A stretch of 64,000 nucleotides of DNA from Mycteria americana (GCF_035582795.1 NW_027445436.1:4090770-4154769), one strand, 5' to 3'; positions 12,205-24,686 are shown, counted from the first letter of the stretch. Numbers and translations are program-made. Notes: generated by a model from the letters alone, not told the origin.

Positions 12205-14532
12205 AAGATCATTGTACATCAGGAAAACTATGATATGGTGGCCATCATGGAAACGTGGTGGGGTGACTCGCACAACTGGAGCGCGGCGATGGATGGCTAT
12301 AAACTCTTCAGGAGGGATAGGCGAGGCAGGAGAGGTGGTGGGGTAGCCCTATACATCAGGGAGTGTCTGGATAGTTTAGAGCTTAATGACGGTGATTATA
12401 GGGTGGAGTGTCTATGGGTAAGAATCAGGGGGAAGGCCAACAAGGCAGATATTGTGGTGGGAGTCCGTTACAGACCCCCCAACCAGGATGAGGAGACAGA
12501 TGAACTATTCTATAAGCAGCTGGGAGAAGCCTCACGATCGCTAGCCCTTGTTCTTGTGGGGGACTTCAACCTGCCGGATGTCTGCTGGAAATACAATACA
12601 GCAGAGAGGAAACAGTCTAGGAGGTTCCTAGAGCGTGTGGCAGATAACTTCCTGACACAGCTGGTGAGCGAGCCAACTAGGGAAGGGGCCCCGCTGGACC
12701 TCTTGTTCACCAACAGAGAAGGACTTGTGAGCCATGTGATGTTTGGAGGCTGTCTTGGGCAGAGCGATCACGAAATGATAGAGTTTTTGATACGTGGAGA
12801 AGTGGCGAGGGGGGTCAGCAAAACTGCCACCTTAGATTTCCGGAGGGTGGACTTTGGCCTGTTTAGGAGACTGGTCGAGAGAGTCCCCTGGGAGGCAGAC
12901 CTAAAGGGCAAAGGAGTCCAGGAAGGCTGGACATTCTTTAAGGAGGAAGTCCTAAAGGCACAAGAGCAGGCTGTCCCCAGGTGCCAAAAGACAAGCCGGC
13001 GGGGAAGAAGACCGGCCTGGCTGACCAGAGAGCTCTGGCTCGAACTCAGGAAAAAGAGGAGAGTCTACGACCTCTGGAAGAAGGGGCAGGCAACTCAGGA
13101 GGACTACAAAGGTGTAGCAAGGCTGTGCAGGGAGAAAATTAGAAGGGCCAAAGCTGAGCTAGAGCTCAATCAGGCTGCTGCTGTAAAAGACAACAAAAAA
13201 CACTTCTTCAAATACATTAGCAGCAAAAGGAGAGCTAAGGAGAATCTCCAGCCCCTAGTAGACGGGGGAGGGAACACAGTGACCAAGGATGAGGAAAAGG
13301 CTGAGGTACTTAATGCCTTCTTTGCCTCAGTCTTTAATAGCAGGGCCGACTGTTCTCTAGATACACAGCCCCTGGAGTTGGAAGATAGGGATGGGGACCA
13401 GAATGGAGCCCCCATAATCCAGGGGGAAATGGTCAGTGACCTGCTGCACCACTTAGACACTCACAAGTCTATGGGGCCTGATGAGATCCACCCGAGAGTA
13501 CTGAAGGAGCTGGCAGAAGAGCTCACCAAGCCCCTTTCCATCATTTACCAGCAGTCCTGGCTAACTGGGGAGGTCCCTGCTGACTGGAGATTAGCTAATG
13601 TGACACCCATCTTCAAGAAGGGCCGGAAGGAGGACCCGGGGAACTACAGGCCTGTCAGCCTGACCTCGGTGCCGGGGAAGCTGATGGAGCAGATCATTCT
13701 GAGTGCCATCACACCGCATGTAGAGACTAACCAAGGGATCAAGCCCAGCCAGCATGGGTTTAGGAAAGGCAGGTCCTGCTTGACCAACCTGATCTCCTTC
13801 TATGACAAGGTGACCCGCCTAGTGGATGAGGGAAAGGCTGTGGATGTTGTCTATCTAGACTTCAGTAAAGCCTTTGACATGGTTTCCCACGGCATTCTCC
13901 TGGAGAAACTGGCTGCTCATGGCTTGGATGGGTGTACTCTTCGCTGGGTAAAGAACTGGCTGGCTGGCCGGGCCCAAAGAGTGGGGGTGAATGGAGTTTA
14001 CTCCAGTTGGCGGCCAGTCACAAGCGGTGTTCCCCAGGGCTCTGTGTTGGGGCCAGTTCTGTCTAATATCTTTATCAATGACCTGGACGAAGGGATCGAG
14101 TGCACCCTCAGCAAGTTTGCAGATGACACCAAGTTGTGCGGGAGTGTTGATCTGCTTGAGGGGAGGAAGGCTCTGCAGAGGGACCTGGACAGGCTGGATC
14201 GATGGGCCGAGGTCAATTGTATGAGGTTTAACAAGGCCAAGTGCAAGGTCCTGCACTTGGGCCACAGCAACCCCATGCAATGCTACAGGCTTGGGGAAGA
14301 GTGGCTGGAAAGCTGCCTAGCAGAGAAGGACCTGGGAGTGTTGGTTGACAGCCGCCTGAATATGAGCCAGCAGTGTGCCCAGGCGGCCAAGAAAGCCAAT
14401 GGCATCCTGGCTTGTATCAAAAATAGCGTGGCCAGCAGGACTAGGGAAGTGATCGTGCCCCTGTACTCGGGTGAGGCCGCACCTCGAATACTGTGTTCAG
14501 TTTTGGGCCCCCCACTACAAGAGGGACATTGA
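12151..14532 (+). pseudogene. CR1 ORF2: endonuclease plus reverse transcriptase, frameshifted
   Basis: A 793-codon open frame encodes the two enzymes that nick target DNA and reverse-transcribe CR1 RNA. The first ~18 codons are probably flanking DNA. Endonuclease (APE type): ETWW with Glu34, GDFN 137-140 and SDH 205-207. Reverse transcriptase: [12 protein letters not shown] near 441, [22 protein letters not shown] and FADDTK with F656-A-D-D659 (14116-14127). All catalytic motifs I looked for are present. Near 14470 the sequence lacks about 5 nt relative to the sister CR1 copies in this window. The frame shifts there and runs to an artificial stop at 14532, while the true C-terminus continues in another frame (14471-14905). 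N-terminal truncation plus the frameshift make it inactive unless corrected elsewhere. Confidence 0.9.
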
Positions 14533-14993
14533 GGTGCTGGAGCGTGTCCAGAAAAGGGCAACGAAGCTGGTGAAGGGTCTGGAGCAGAAGTCTTATGAGG
14601 AGCAGCTGAGGGAGCTGGGATTGTTTAGCCTGGAGAAAAGGGGAGACCTTATTGCTCTCTACAACTACCTGAAAGGAGGTTGTAGAGAGGTGGGGGTCAG
14701 TCTCTTCTCCCAGGTAACAAGTGATAGGACAAGAGGAAATGGCATCAAGTTGAGCCAGGGGAGGTTTAGACTGGATATTAGGAAATTTTTCTTCACTGAA
14801 AGGGTTATCAAGCATTGGAACAGGCTGCCCAGGGAAGTGGTTGAGTCGCCATCCCTGGAGGTATTTAAAGGACGTTTGGATGAGGTGCTTAGGGACATGG
14901 TGTAGTGGTGGTTTTGGCAGTGTTAGGTTTATGGTTGGACTCGATGATCTTAAAGGTCTTTTCCAACCTATACAATTCTGTGATTCTGTGATT
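12205..14993 (+). mobile_element. Nearly intact CR1 LINE (ORF2 region)
   Basis: A CR1 copy on the plus strand. It begins within the N-terminal part of the ORF2 endonuclease and runs through RT, C-terminal domain and 3' UTR to the characteristic octamer tail 'attctgtgattctgtg' (about 14975-14991). The 5' UTR, ORF1 and roughly the first few dozen ORF2 codons are missing. One frameshift (near 14470) and one small in-frame loss (near 14636) are the main defects, making it the best-preserved LINE in the window. Its 3' end faces the 3' end of the next CR1 (15065-17680, -) across about 70 bp. Confidence 0.93.
14471..14905 (+). pseudogene. CR1 ORF2 C-terminal part after the frameshift
   Basis: Continues the 12151-14532 protein in the next frame: [13 protein letters not shown], then [22 protein letters not shown], and the closing [21 protein letters not shown] block, with a stop at 14903-14905. 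Three residues of the usual RRLRGDL motif are missing near 14636, an in-frame loss of about 9 nt. The standard 3' UTR follows immediately. Confidence 0.88.
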
Positions 14994-15161
14994 GCTAGAG
15001 CAAATGAATGCCAGTGCTGTTGAGTTCTTGTTTGTCAATGCACTTTAATATTTTTAAATAAAATAGCATAGCATAGCATAGCATAGAATTGTTCAGTTGG
15101 AAGGGACCTACAATGATCATCTAGTCCAACTGCCCCTGACCACTTCAGGGCTGACCAAAAG

Positions 15162-15539
15162 TTAAAGCATGTTATTAAGGGCATTGTCCAAATGCCTCTT
15201 AAACACTGACAGGCATGGGGCATTGACCACCTCCCTAGGAAGCCTGTTCCAGTGTTTGACCATCCTCTCGGTAAAGAAATGCTTCCTAATGTCCAGTCTA
15301 AACCTCCCCTGGCACAGCTTTGAACCATTCCCACACATCCTGTCACTGGATACCAGGGAGAAGAGATCAGCACCTCCCCCTCCACTTCCCCTCCTCAGGA
15401 AGCTGTAGAGAGCAATGAGGTCGCCCCTCAGCCTCCTTTTCTCCAAACTAGACAAACCCAGAGTCCTCAGCTGCTCCTCATAGGACATGCCTTCCAGCCC
15501 TTTCACCAGCTTTGTTGCCCCTCCTCTGGACACATTCAA
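15162..15539 (-). pseudogene. CR1 ORF2 C-terminal fragment
   Basis: A 125-codon stretch with the [18 protein letters not shown] start, [24 protein letters not shown] and [15 protein letters not shown] closing block, ending at the normal ORF2 stop beside the 3' UTR. Two more short pieces (15478-15708 and 15662-15910) carry the preceding part in other frames. Confidence 0.82.
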
Positions 15540-16069
15540 GGACCTTCACATCCTTCTTAAATTGTGGGGCCCAGAACTGCACACAGTACTCAAGGTGGGG
15601 CTGCACCAACACTAAATACAGCAGGATAATCACCTCTTTTGACTGGCTGGTTATGCTGTGTTTAAATGCACCCCAGAATGCAGTTTGCCCTCTTGGCTGC
15701 CAGGGCACACTGCTGACTCATATTGAGCTTACCGGCAACCACCATCCCCAGATCCTTTTCTGCAGGGCTGCTCTCCAGCCGCTCCTCTCCCAATCTATAC
15801 TTGTGCCCAGCATTACTCCGTCCCAGGTGCAGACTCCAGCACTTTGGCTTCTTAAATTTCATGCCACTGGTGATTGCCCAATGCTCCAATCTATCTAGAT
15901 CCCTCTGCAAGGCCTCTTGTCCCTCGAGAGAGTCAACAGCACCTCCCAGTTTGGTATCATCAGCAAACTTGCTAATGGTGCATTCAACTCCTGCCTCCAG
16001 ATCATTGATAAAAATATTGAACAGAACTGGCCCTAGAATTGAGCCCTGAGGAACACCGCCGGTGACCGG

Positions 16070-16666
16070 TCACCACCCAGATGTAGCCCCATTCACTACA
16101 ACCCTCTGAGCCCTGCCGTTCAGCCAGTTCTTCACCCAGCGCACCGTGAACCCGCTCATCCCACAGTTGGACAACTTGTCCAGATGGATGCTGTGAGGGA
16201 CAGTATCAAAAGCCTTACTAAAATCCAGAAAAACTACATCCACCGCCTTCCCTTCATCCACTAGGCAGGTGACCTCATTGTAGAAGGATATTAAGGTAGT
16301 TAAACAGGACTTTCCCTTTGTGAACCCACGTTGACTGTGCCTGATGATTGCATTGTCCTTTAAATGCCTTTCGATAGCACCCAGTATGATCTTCTCCATA
16401 ATTTTTCCAGGTCCTGAGGTTAGACTAACAGGTCTGTAGTTTCCTAGGTCTTCCCTCACGCCCTTCTTGTAGATTAGAATAACGTTGGCTAGCTTCCAGT
16501 CAGCAGGGACCTCCCCAGACTCCCAAGACCTTTGGTAGATGATTGAGAGGGGTCCTGCTGTAACATCTGCTAGCTCCTTCAGTACTCTGGGATGAATCCC
16601 ATCAGGCCCCATGGACTTGTGAACATTCAGCTGATACAGCTGGTCCCTTACAAATTCAGTGTCCAC
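16070..16666 (-). pseudogene. CR1 ORF2 reverse transcriptase fragment
   Basis: A 198-codon stretch with [32 protein letters not shown] and [13 protein letters not shown] (catalytic Asp of the first RT motif). It ends just before the SGVPQGS motif, which is in another frame, and the FADD catalytic pair is not in this frame. A neighbouring frame (16648-17733) carries the upstream EN part, overlapping by 19 nt, so a frameshift lies between the two domains. Confidence 0.85.
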
Positions 16667-17733
16667 AAATGGAAAGTCACTGTTCCCACACTCGTGGTCC
16701 TCTGACTCAGGGGACCGGGCAGCCCAAGGTCTATCATTAATATTAAAGACTGAGGCAAAAAAGCATTGAATGCCTCTGCTTTTTCTTCATCTGTATTTGT
16801 CAGGTGACCATCTTCAACAAGCATCGGTCCAATGTTTTCTTTAGACCTCCTCTTGCTATTAACATACTTTAAAAAGCCTTTCTTGTTGCCTGACACAACG
16901 CTGGCCAGTTTCCACTCTAGTTGAGCTTTGGCCTTTCGTGTCTTCTCCCTGCATACGCGAACCACGGCTCTGTAATCTTCCTGCGAAGCCTGACCTTGCT
17001 TCCATAGATCATACAATTTCTTTTTCCTCTTGAGCTCCACGAGGAGTTCCCTGTTCAGCCAAGCTGGTCTTCTGCCCCACTTGCTTGACTTTCGACACAA
17101 TGGGATTGCCTGCTCCTGTGCTTTTAAAAAGTGGTTCTTAAAAAATGACCAGCACTCACGGACTGTTAAGCCCTCAAAAGCAGATTCCCAGGGAACACTG
17201 CTAACTAGCTCCCTGAGTAGCTTAAAGTTTGCTCTCATGAAATCCAGGGTAGCAACTCTGCTGACCTTTTTTGTCATTACACTGAAAATTTTAAACTCAA
17301 CCATTTCATGATCACTGTGGCCAAGACAGCCACCTACCATCACATCTCCCACGAGTCCTTCTCTATTCACAAACAACAAGTCTAGGAGGGCATCTTTCCT
17401 AGTTGGCTCACTCAGTACTTGTGACAAGAAATTATCTTCAACAAACTTCAGGAATTTCCCAGACTTCCTCGTCACAACAGCAGTATGGTATTCCCAGTTG
17501 ATGTCTGGGAAGTTGAAATCTCCCATGAGGACAAGGGCTACCGATCCAGAGATTTCTCCTAATTGCCTATAGAATAAGTCATCAGTGCTATCATCCTGGC
17601 TGGGCGATTGATAGTAGACACCCATTACGACATCTGCTTTGTTTTCCATCCCCCTAATCCTCATCCAGATGCTCTCAACCACATGTATTAAAAAATACAT
17701 TTTTAAACTTCTGTTTAGAAATCTGTATCTCAA
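16648..17733 (-). pseudogene. CR1 ORF2 endonuclease and linker fragment
   Basis: A 361-codon stretch. The first ~15 codons are non-CR1 flanking sequence. It then continues from WMRIRG through the GDFNFPDINW motif, EPTRKDALLDLLF and LGHSDHEMVEF (SDH catalytic motif) into the linker rich in Lys/Arg (KRKKKLYDLWKQGQ). The ETWW catalytic motif lies upstream of the truncation point and is missing, so no active endonuclease could be made. Confidence 0.85.
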
Positions 17734-17891
17734 AAGGTTTTCTCAAAATACCTAAAGTAATAATTTGGATATGAAGGAGTGGAGAAATATATAATTGAAA
17801 AGTTTGTAGGAAGTAATCCAGGATACTTTCCTGATACCAGCAAAGTCCAAATCTTTAGAAAATGCTATAGATGCTTGAGATGTTTTATAGA

Positions 17892-19137
17892 TGTTGTGGT
17901 TTAACCCCAGTAGGCAGCTGAGCCCCACACAGCTGCTCGCTCATTCCCCCTCCAGTGAGATAGGGGAGAGAATCAGTAGGGTAAGAGTGAGAAAACTCAT
18001 GGGCTTTGATAAAGACAGTTTAATAGGTAAAGCAAAAGCTGCATGCACAAGCAAAGCAAAATAAGTAATTCATTCACTACTTCCCATTGGCTGGCAGGTG
18101 TTTAGCCATTTCCAGGAAAGCAGGGCTCCATCACATGTAATGGTTACTTGGGAAGATAAACACCATTACTCTGAACATTCCACCTGTGACTGTTCAGTCA
18201 ACACCTGCTCAGATTTTGGCTAACATAGCTCATGCTAAGGCCTGATGTACGCTTGGAGCAGCGCCATTAGGTCAAAGCGAGAGCACCAAGTAGGCAGGAC
18301 AGGTGGCCAGAAAGAGCTAAAGGACCATTATGCAGCCATTATCACCTGCAAATTGCTGTCTCCTGCAGCCATCATCTTTGCATATTGATTGTCTGGCAGT
18401 TTCCTCAGAATCTGCTAATTTATGGAAATGATATAGACCAATCTTCCAAGCTGGAAGGTATAAAACAGCAGCTTACCCAAAAAGCTTTTGAAGTGGATCC
18501 AACAGCAGCTGGACTGCTGAGGCTTTCATGGTTCCCGGTGTGATACAGGGGATGCCCACACTGTGATGGAGGAGGAAGGATGAGCACTCTCACCATCTGC
18601 TAGGTATCTGATTTTTGCTTATAGGTGCACGGATTAAGAGTTACAAAACCTTATGACTTGAGTGGTGAATAAGTGAATTCACGTGATAGACTAGTCTGGG
18701 CAAAAGGGGATTGAGCCCCTGTTTGTCGTGTGTGTTTGTTGTATTTCTTAATGAGCTCATAAAATAAAGTTTAATTTAAAGAGTATGTTGTCCTGTAAGT
18801 TTGAGAGATCCAAACAGACTGTGACACCACCTTCCTCCTTCTTCCCCACAGCTTTTATTGCTGAGCATGACATCATAGGGCATGGAATATCCCTTTGGTC
18901 AATTTGAGTCAGCTGTCCCAGCTGTGTCCCCTCCCAACTTCTTGCCCACTCCCAGCCTACTCACTGGCAGGGCAGTGAGAGCAGCAGAAATAGCCTTGAC
19001 ACTGTGTAAGCACTGTTCAGCAATAACTAGAACATGGGTGTTTTATCAACACTCTTTTCAGAACAAATCTAAAATGCTATGGCACCATGCAAGCTACTAT
19101 GAAGAAAATTAACTCTATCCCAGCCCAAACCAGTACA
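17892..19137 (-). mobile_element. LTR-B solo LTR, split by an LTR-C insertion
   Basis: The plus strand starts TGTTGTGGTTTAACCCC and ends AACCAGTACA, which is an LTR-B element read antisense. The flanks 'ataga' (17887-17891) and 'atagg' (19138-19142) match at 4 of 5 positions and fit a decayed 5-bp duplication. Typical LTR-B landmarks are present: the antisense polyadenylation region 'cagtttaatagg' near 18007 and the 'tatccctttggtcaatttgag' region near 18887. The total length of 1246 bp is about 590 bp of LTR-B plus a 642-bp insert (18185-18826) and its duplicated target. Confidence 0.85.
18185..18826 (+). mobile_element. Solo LTR, family LTR-C, nested in LTR-B
   Basis: Starts TGTGACTGTTCAG and ends CAGACTGTGACA. 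The flanks are perfect 5-bp duplications 'ccacc' (18180-18184 and 18827-18831). Removing insert plus one duplicate restores the LTR-B consensus seen in the other copies. The LTR signals face the plus strand: TATAAAA at 18459-18465 and AATAAA at 18763-18768. No second copy lies in this window. Confidence 0.85.
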
Positions 19138-19142
19138 ATAGG

Positions 19143-22100
19143 CAAATAAAATAAAGCATTTCTCCCTGCTTCAACAACTTTCAGGTTTGGATTAGACACA
19201 GGAAACTAAAGAATGCGAACAAAATTAAGCCAAAAAGTAAATGATAGTTCTGTGGTTATAACACTGAAATTTGTGCTTTATTTTGTTAGATAATTTAGAT
19301 GTTATTTTTCTTTTCAAGAAAGGCTATAAATAGTATCCATCAATGAAGTACAACTGAAAAGGAGGAAAGACGATCAAAGAGGATGCGTGGAAGTGAATTC
19401 TCTGCACTCCAGAGAGGACGTGGATGAAATAAAGTACCTGTGCAGGTGTTAACAAATAGCCCTCGGGAAGAAGAAAAGCAAACATGAAGTAACCAAGGAT
19501 TGCTTTATGCTGACAGCTTGCCAGGTAGCAGTTACGAAATGTAGGTAATGAGGCTGGATGGCTAGGTTTTAAGATTGGGGTGCAAAATAAAAGAATGATT
19601 GCACCCTGGATAGATTTTAGGTATACAGCATAAAAGTTGAAGAAGCCAAAGTGAATCAGTGGATGAATGTTGTAGATATGAATTCTGAGAGAGAACCAAT
19701 AATGTACAGAAAGCTAAGAAAGAAAGGCAGCTATGGAAGAACATATCGCACAAGGGGTTAGCCATAAAACATTTGAGTTAACGACTAAAGTTCTAGGAAG
19801 ATTTGTGAGAAACACTGCACACAGAAAGGTTATACACATAATTTTTCAACTTTTACACAATATATAAGATCTATAATAAAAAGATGTTAATTTTTATACC
19901 CATTTCACTAAAATTAAACATAAACTAAATATGATTTGTATTACATTTATAAGATAGAACCATAATTAAATGGAAACTAAAGATTATTATTTTGAGACAA
20001 AATTCCTCCCTGTTGATTCCTTCTTGGAATGCACAACATCTTAAACTGTTAAATAAAATGTAAAGCTCCTTGCTGCTACTGTAGACAGATGTAACCTGAA
20101 GATACATACTACTAACAAAACTTACCAATGTTTATTTAGACTCAGCAAAATTCTGTGCTGAAGACACCATTTTATGGAAACTGAGCTATGAAATATTTTG
20201 ATCAAAGAAGCAACATTCAATGAAAATTAAATTCTATTTTCTGTTGACTCACACTGCCTTGTCAAATCTTGAAATCTATTATTTGCAGATATTATACTAT
20301 CCACTTCCATCACACTATTTTTAATCCCCCATCTTGTTTTGATTAAATGTGTGAACAAAATTAAACACACTTTTCATTATCTCAGTCTCTGACATTTCAC
20401 ACATCTATTTGCTCTTCCAATCTTTGTCTGTCATCTTTTGCCAAACAATGTCCCTGCAGTTATGGGTCCAGTACAACATATTTAGCATGTGAGTCAAAAC
20501 AAAAGTAAAACCATGTTAGTTCAAAGCATGTCTGACGTTTATACTAGTCAAGTTTTAAAGCAACTCTAACTAAACGGAATAAAAATCACTTCATGAACAT
20601 ACAGTGATAAAAGAAAATTAATTCTCTTTCCATTCTGTTCTGTTCTCTGGCACAAGCTATTATGTTCCTAAAATCTGAACACGGCAATTTGCTAATAGCT
20701 ATGATTGCCAAGACATTAGTATCCCAGATTGCATCACTGTGAGGTACAACACACTGATAACATTAAACTAGCCATTAACATTTTCCTATTGAATATTACT
20801 ATGCATATGCATCATTCCCATAGCAAAAGTATAAGAGCAATTCAGATTTCTCAAAGCTTAGTAATCATTAGTGGTACCAAACTTTAAGAAGTATGCTGAA
20901 TATCCTAATACCGCTCCATGTTTCAAAGCTACACAAGTCATGACCTTCAAAGTAGTGAGTGTATTACTGATAGATAATTCTCTTACTTTCTAATAGAAAA
21001 TATTAAGATAATGCAATCATGCATCCATGTATGAAAAAGTGTGCTTCTCTTGAATGTCTGATACCTACAAACACTGAAATATGTGGAATAATTGAATAGA
21101 GAAAATTGTACAGTGATTACAGCTGTCTGAAATTAATGATACTATACAAATCATCCAGTTACCAATATACTCATGTAAGCTCTTTCTTGGTTTCCCTAGT
21201 ACATTTCCAACAAGATGATAGAGGGAAGACTTTGAACAGCAGAACTTCTACAAAACTTTAAATATAACTTGAACAAAAACTCTCATGAGGACTTTAGGAA
21301 TCCATTACTGTTATGTTCACTGCCTAAATGTAAAGTGGCTGTGAAACATACTGTGCACCCCTCACAGACCAAAATCTGTACCTTATCTCATTCACCACAT
21401 CTGTAACAACACTACATACATCTGCCAGATAGCAGGATGGAGATCCATGCAACAGCCATGCCAAGCACTGTCCCCACACTGACAACAGCCCAACTTCAGA
21501 GACTGAGTTTCTGAGCAGCTGCATGCTACAAAGTTTTGCTGCCCTAACTGCATTACCTAGACTGCAAGGAAATTTTCCCTTCCTGACTGGTTCTGCTGGC
21601 AAAGCCATGGAGCAGGCAGCGCTGTGCCAGTGAATGGAAGCTTTCTTTGTCTTGTGGCCTCTGCTGCACAGAGTGCATAGTTATACCAGTGGAAAAGACC
21701 CCTCTGTCAGCACTAGAAGAGCCTTTGCTGCTACTGAAACACCTGGCATAAACAAGGCTGGAGATTTTACCTTTGGCATGATTTCAGTTATTGAAAAGTC
21801 ATTCCCAGGAACTGACATGGAAGTAGGCAAAATTTCCAACATCTAGGGTTCATGCTGGATCAATGAGAGCAATGCAATGTTTGCAACAGCTTCATTTTTG
21901 CCCACGATCCTGAAAGCCACAGCTTTGGCCGCAATCCTTTACTTTCCATCAGTTCTTCTGAGATACCCAGGAAGTTGAACTGATTTCCGGTACTGATACC
22001 CTACTGAGGAACACCACTGCAGCTTCTTTTACATAGTAGGTCTATCAAGTTTGGGAACAGAATAGGGAATAAGAAGCTATTTTGTCTCTTATAAGAGAGA

Positions 22101-23143
22101 CTGATCCCAGGATTTGCTCCAAGGAAGGCTTTTGTGAACACAGCTTTTACTAAAATTTGAATCTTATCTTGTCAAAAAGACTTCAGCTACCTTGAATAGG
22201 AGAACTGTCTATTTAAGGGGAAAAAAAAGCAAAAATATAGTCTGTACTGAAGTATAATAATCAGGTCTTCTAATATGACTTTCTAGAAGTAAAAAATTAC
22301 ATTGTGTCAAAAAAGAAAAATATAGAGATATATACACCTATTTACTAATGGAAGTTTATGAAAAGAAAGTCCAATGGGTTCATCTTTAGAAATACTAAGA
22401 ATATCTGTACAAAATTTTCCCATAAACACTCACAACTTGCAAATGCAGAATACAATTTACTTGTTACTCAGAATCAACCATATATTAGTGCCCACCACTA
22501 AGAGAGACGACTAATCTCTTATTTACTCTTGGCTTCGTTATTACCCCTTTCTGGCTAGAACAACAGTTTGTAACACCAGTATGTTTCTAGCAAGCCTCAA
22601 TTTCAGCAATATTTAACTAGAAAATAGCTGTTTTACACTAAGACACATGTCCACACACAATTGCTTAAAGTGATGTGGCAGGTTTCCCTGGCAGAAACTT
22701 GCTGAGGGCTGGAATCTTCCCTTATAAATTCTCTTTAAAATGTCTCCTTTTCTTTTTTTCCTAGGAACATTCAACAATGCCAGGAATCTTCCCAGAATAG
22801 GTAAAGAAAAAGATAAATAAAATTTAAATAGTTTTTATGTGAAAAATAGTTTTATGTGGGAAAAGGCACCATTCTGCTTCTAGGTTTGTTCTTCATTAAG
22901 ATCTAAAAATCAGAATCAAAGGAAAAACACCCCCCCATTTTTATTTTATGATGAATAAGCTTGCTATTAAAGTAGCCATTTTCTAAATAATCTATAACCT
23001 CACAAGTTACATGCTTCAGTATGACTATACCAAACTGTGATGCACGTTTACCTCTTTTCTCCTTTCTTTTCTTCTCCCTTCTTCCTTTGTCATTGAAGAG
23101 CAAAAGTCAGAAATCCAGCAGGGAGGCTACCAGCATAGGATGA
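19143..23143. other. 4-kb AT-rich non-coding stretch
   Basis: The longest region with no repeat or gene that I recognise. Short frames (for example 21324-21608 - and 21634-21846 +) have no conserved motif. It may be old unique sequence around the insertions. Confidence 0.5.
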
Positions 23144-23630
23144 TGTCGTGGTTTAACCCCAGCCGGCAACTAAGCACCACACAGCCGCTTGCTCACTCCC
23201 CCTCCACTGGGATAGGGGAAAGAATCAGAAGGGTAAAAGTGAGAAAACTCGTGGGTTGAGATAAAGACAGTTTAATAGGGAAAGCAAAAGCTGTGCACGC
23301 AAGCAAAGCAAACAAGGAATTCATTCACTTCTTCCCATCGACAGGCAGGTGTTCAGCCATCTCCAGGAAAGCAGGGCTCTATCATACATAACGGTTATTT
23401 GGGAAGACAAATGCCATCACTCTGAACATCCCCTCTTCCTTCTTCTTCCCCCAGCTTTATATGGCTGAGTATGACATCATATGGTATGGAATATCCCTTT
23501 GGTCATTTGGGGTCAGTTGTCCCAGCTGTATCCCCTCCCTACTTCTTGTTCACACCCAGCCTACTCGCTGGGTGTGAGAAGCAGAAAAGACCTTGACCCT
23601 GTGTAAGTACTGCTCAATAAGGAAAACATC
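23144..23630 (-). mobile_element. ERVL-1 3' LTR, first part
   Basis: LTR-B sequence read antisense from TGTCGTGG (sense-strand LTR 3' end) to the point where ERVL-2 inserted. The last five bases, 'acatc' (23626-23630), are repeated at 30428-30432, after which the same LTR resumes. Confidence 0.85.
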
Positions 23631-24202
23631 TTTTGTGGTTTAACCCCATTCAGCAACCAAGCACCACACAGCTGCTTGCTCACCCCTCCCCCTGCCCGGT
23701 GTGATGGGGGAGAGAATCGGAAGAGCAAAAGTAAGAAAACTCGTGGGTTGAGATAAGAACAGTTTAATAATTGAAATAAAATAAAATAAAATACTACTAC
23801 TACTAAATTGTAATGAAAAGGAAAACAACAAGAGAGAGGAACAAAACCCAGGAAAAACAAGTGATGCAACCGCTCACCACCTGCCGACCGATGCCCAGCC
23901 CATCTCCAAGCAGTGATTGCTGCCCCCCAGCCAGCTCCCCCCAGCTTATATACTGAGCATGACTTCATATGGTATGGAATAGCCCTTTGGCCAGTCAACT
24001 ATCCTGGCTGTGCCTCCTCCCAGCTTCTTGTGAGCCTGGCAGAGCATGGGAAGCTGAAAAGTCCTTGACCAGTGTAAAAACTACTTAGCAACAACTAAAA
24101 CATCAGCATGTTATCAACATTTTTCTCATCCTGAATCCAAACCACAGCACTATATTAGCTACTAGGAAGAAAATTAACTCTATCCTAGCCGAAACCAGGA
24201 CA
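23631..24202 (-). mobile_element. ERVL-2 3' LTR (LTR-B type)
   Basis: Antisense start TTTTGTGG (a decayed TGTTGTGG) and end CCAGGACA. An A/T-rich simple tract, 'aaataaaataaaataaaat' followed by 'actactact', lies at 23776-23806 near the polyadenylation region. A TATA-like 'ttatatactg' lies near 23945. Confidence 0.85.
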
Positions 24203-24686
24203 CTATCCACCCCTTATTCTATACCATCTACGTCATGCCCAGGTCGTACCCTTTTTCCAATACATTCCAATTAATCACCACCACTTTCCCTGTCTTTTGA
24301 TATAGACACACAGATATCATTCCCTTGGTCTATGGGCCATCCCTCTAAAATATCCATTGAGCTCATTTAGTCCATGAATTTGGGCGCCATCTGTCATAAC
24401 AGGCCTTCGGGGCAGGAGAGATGGTGTGTGGTGTTGGACTGTTGAACGTGAAGCCAGTTCTGGTTCCATCACTGCTGCACTTTGCTTGGTTTCATCAAAG
24501 TTCATTCTTCATTAATATGGGTGATTCTTACTGTAATACTGTTGATATGGCATATAGCAACCATAAAAGTGATGACATACAGTATTATATAGCAAATAAC
24601 ATTGTACAACTCAAATCACTGGCTATTCTCACACAAAATCAAATCCCCTTGAGGTACACAGTGGACTCCCGATCCTTCCACATCAT
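24203..24686 (-). other. ERVL-2 untranslated region between pol and 3' LTR
   Basis: Homologous to 30531-30980 of ERVL-1, so it is a genuine internal part of this ERV family. It has no open frame with recognisable protein, consistent with an env-less ERVL. Confidence 0.7.

Larger units (their letters stand above)
15065..17680 (-). mobile_element. CR1 LINE, 5'-truncated in the endonuclease
   Basis: A second long CR1 on the minus strand. Its tail at 15065-15087 consists of 'agcat' pentamers followed by 'agaattgttcagttggaaggg', instead of the usual octamers. ORF2 is split over several frames: C-terminal 15162-15539, then 15478-15708, 15662-15910, RT 16070-16666 and EN 16648-17733. Similarity stops near 17680, inside the endonuclease. 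The protein resembles the CR1 at 53931-56965 more than the one at 12205-14993, so two CR1 subfamilies are present. Confidence 0.9.

Noticed and set aside
21324-21846. Adjacent frames of 94 and 70 codons as exons
   Set aside because: Opposite strands, no splice-site pattern I trust and no protein family resemblance.
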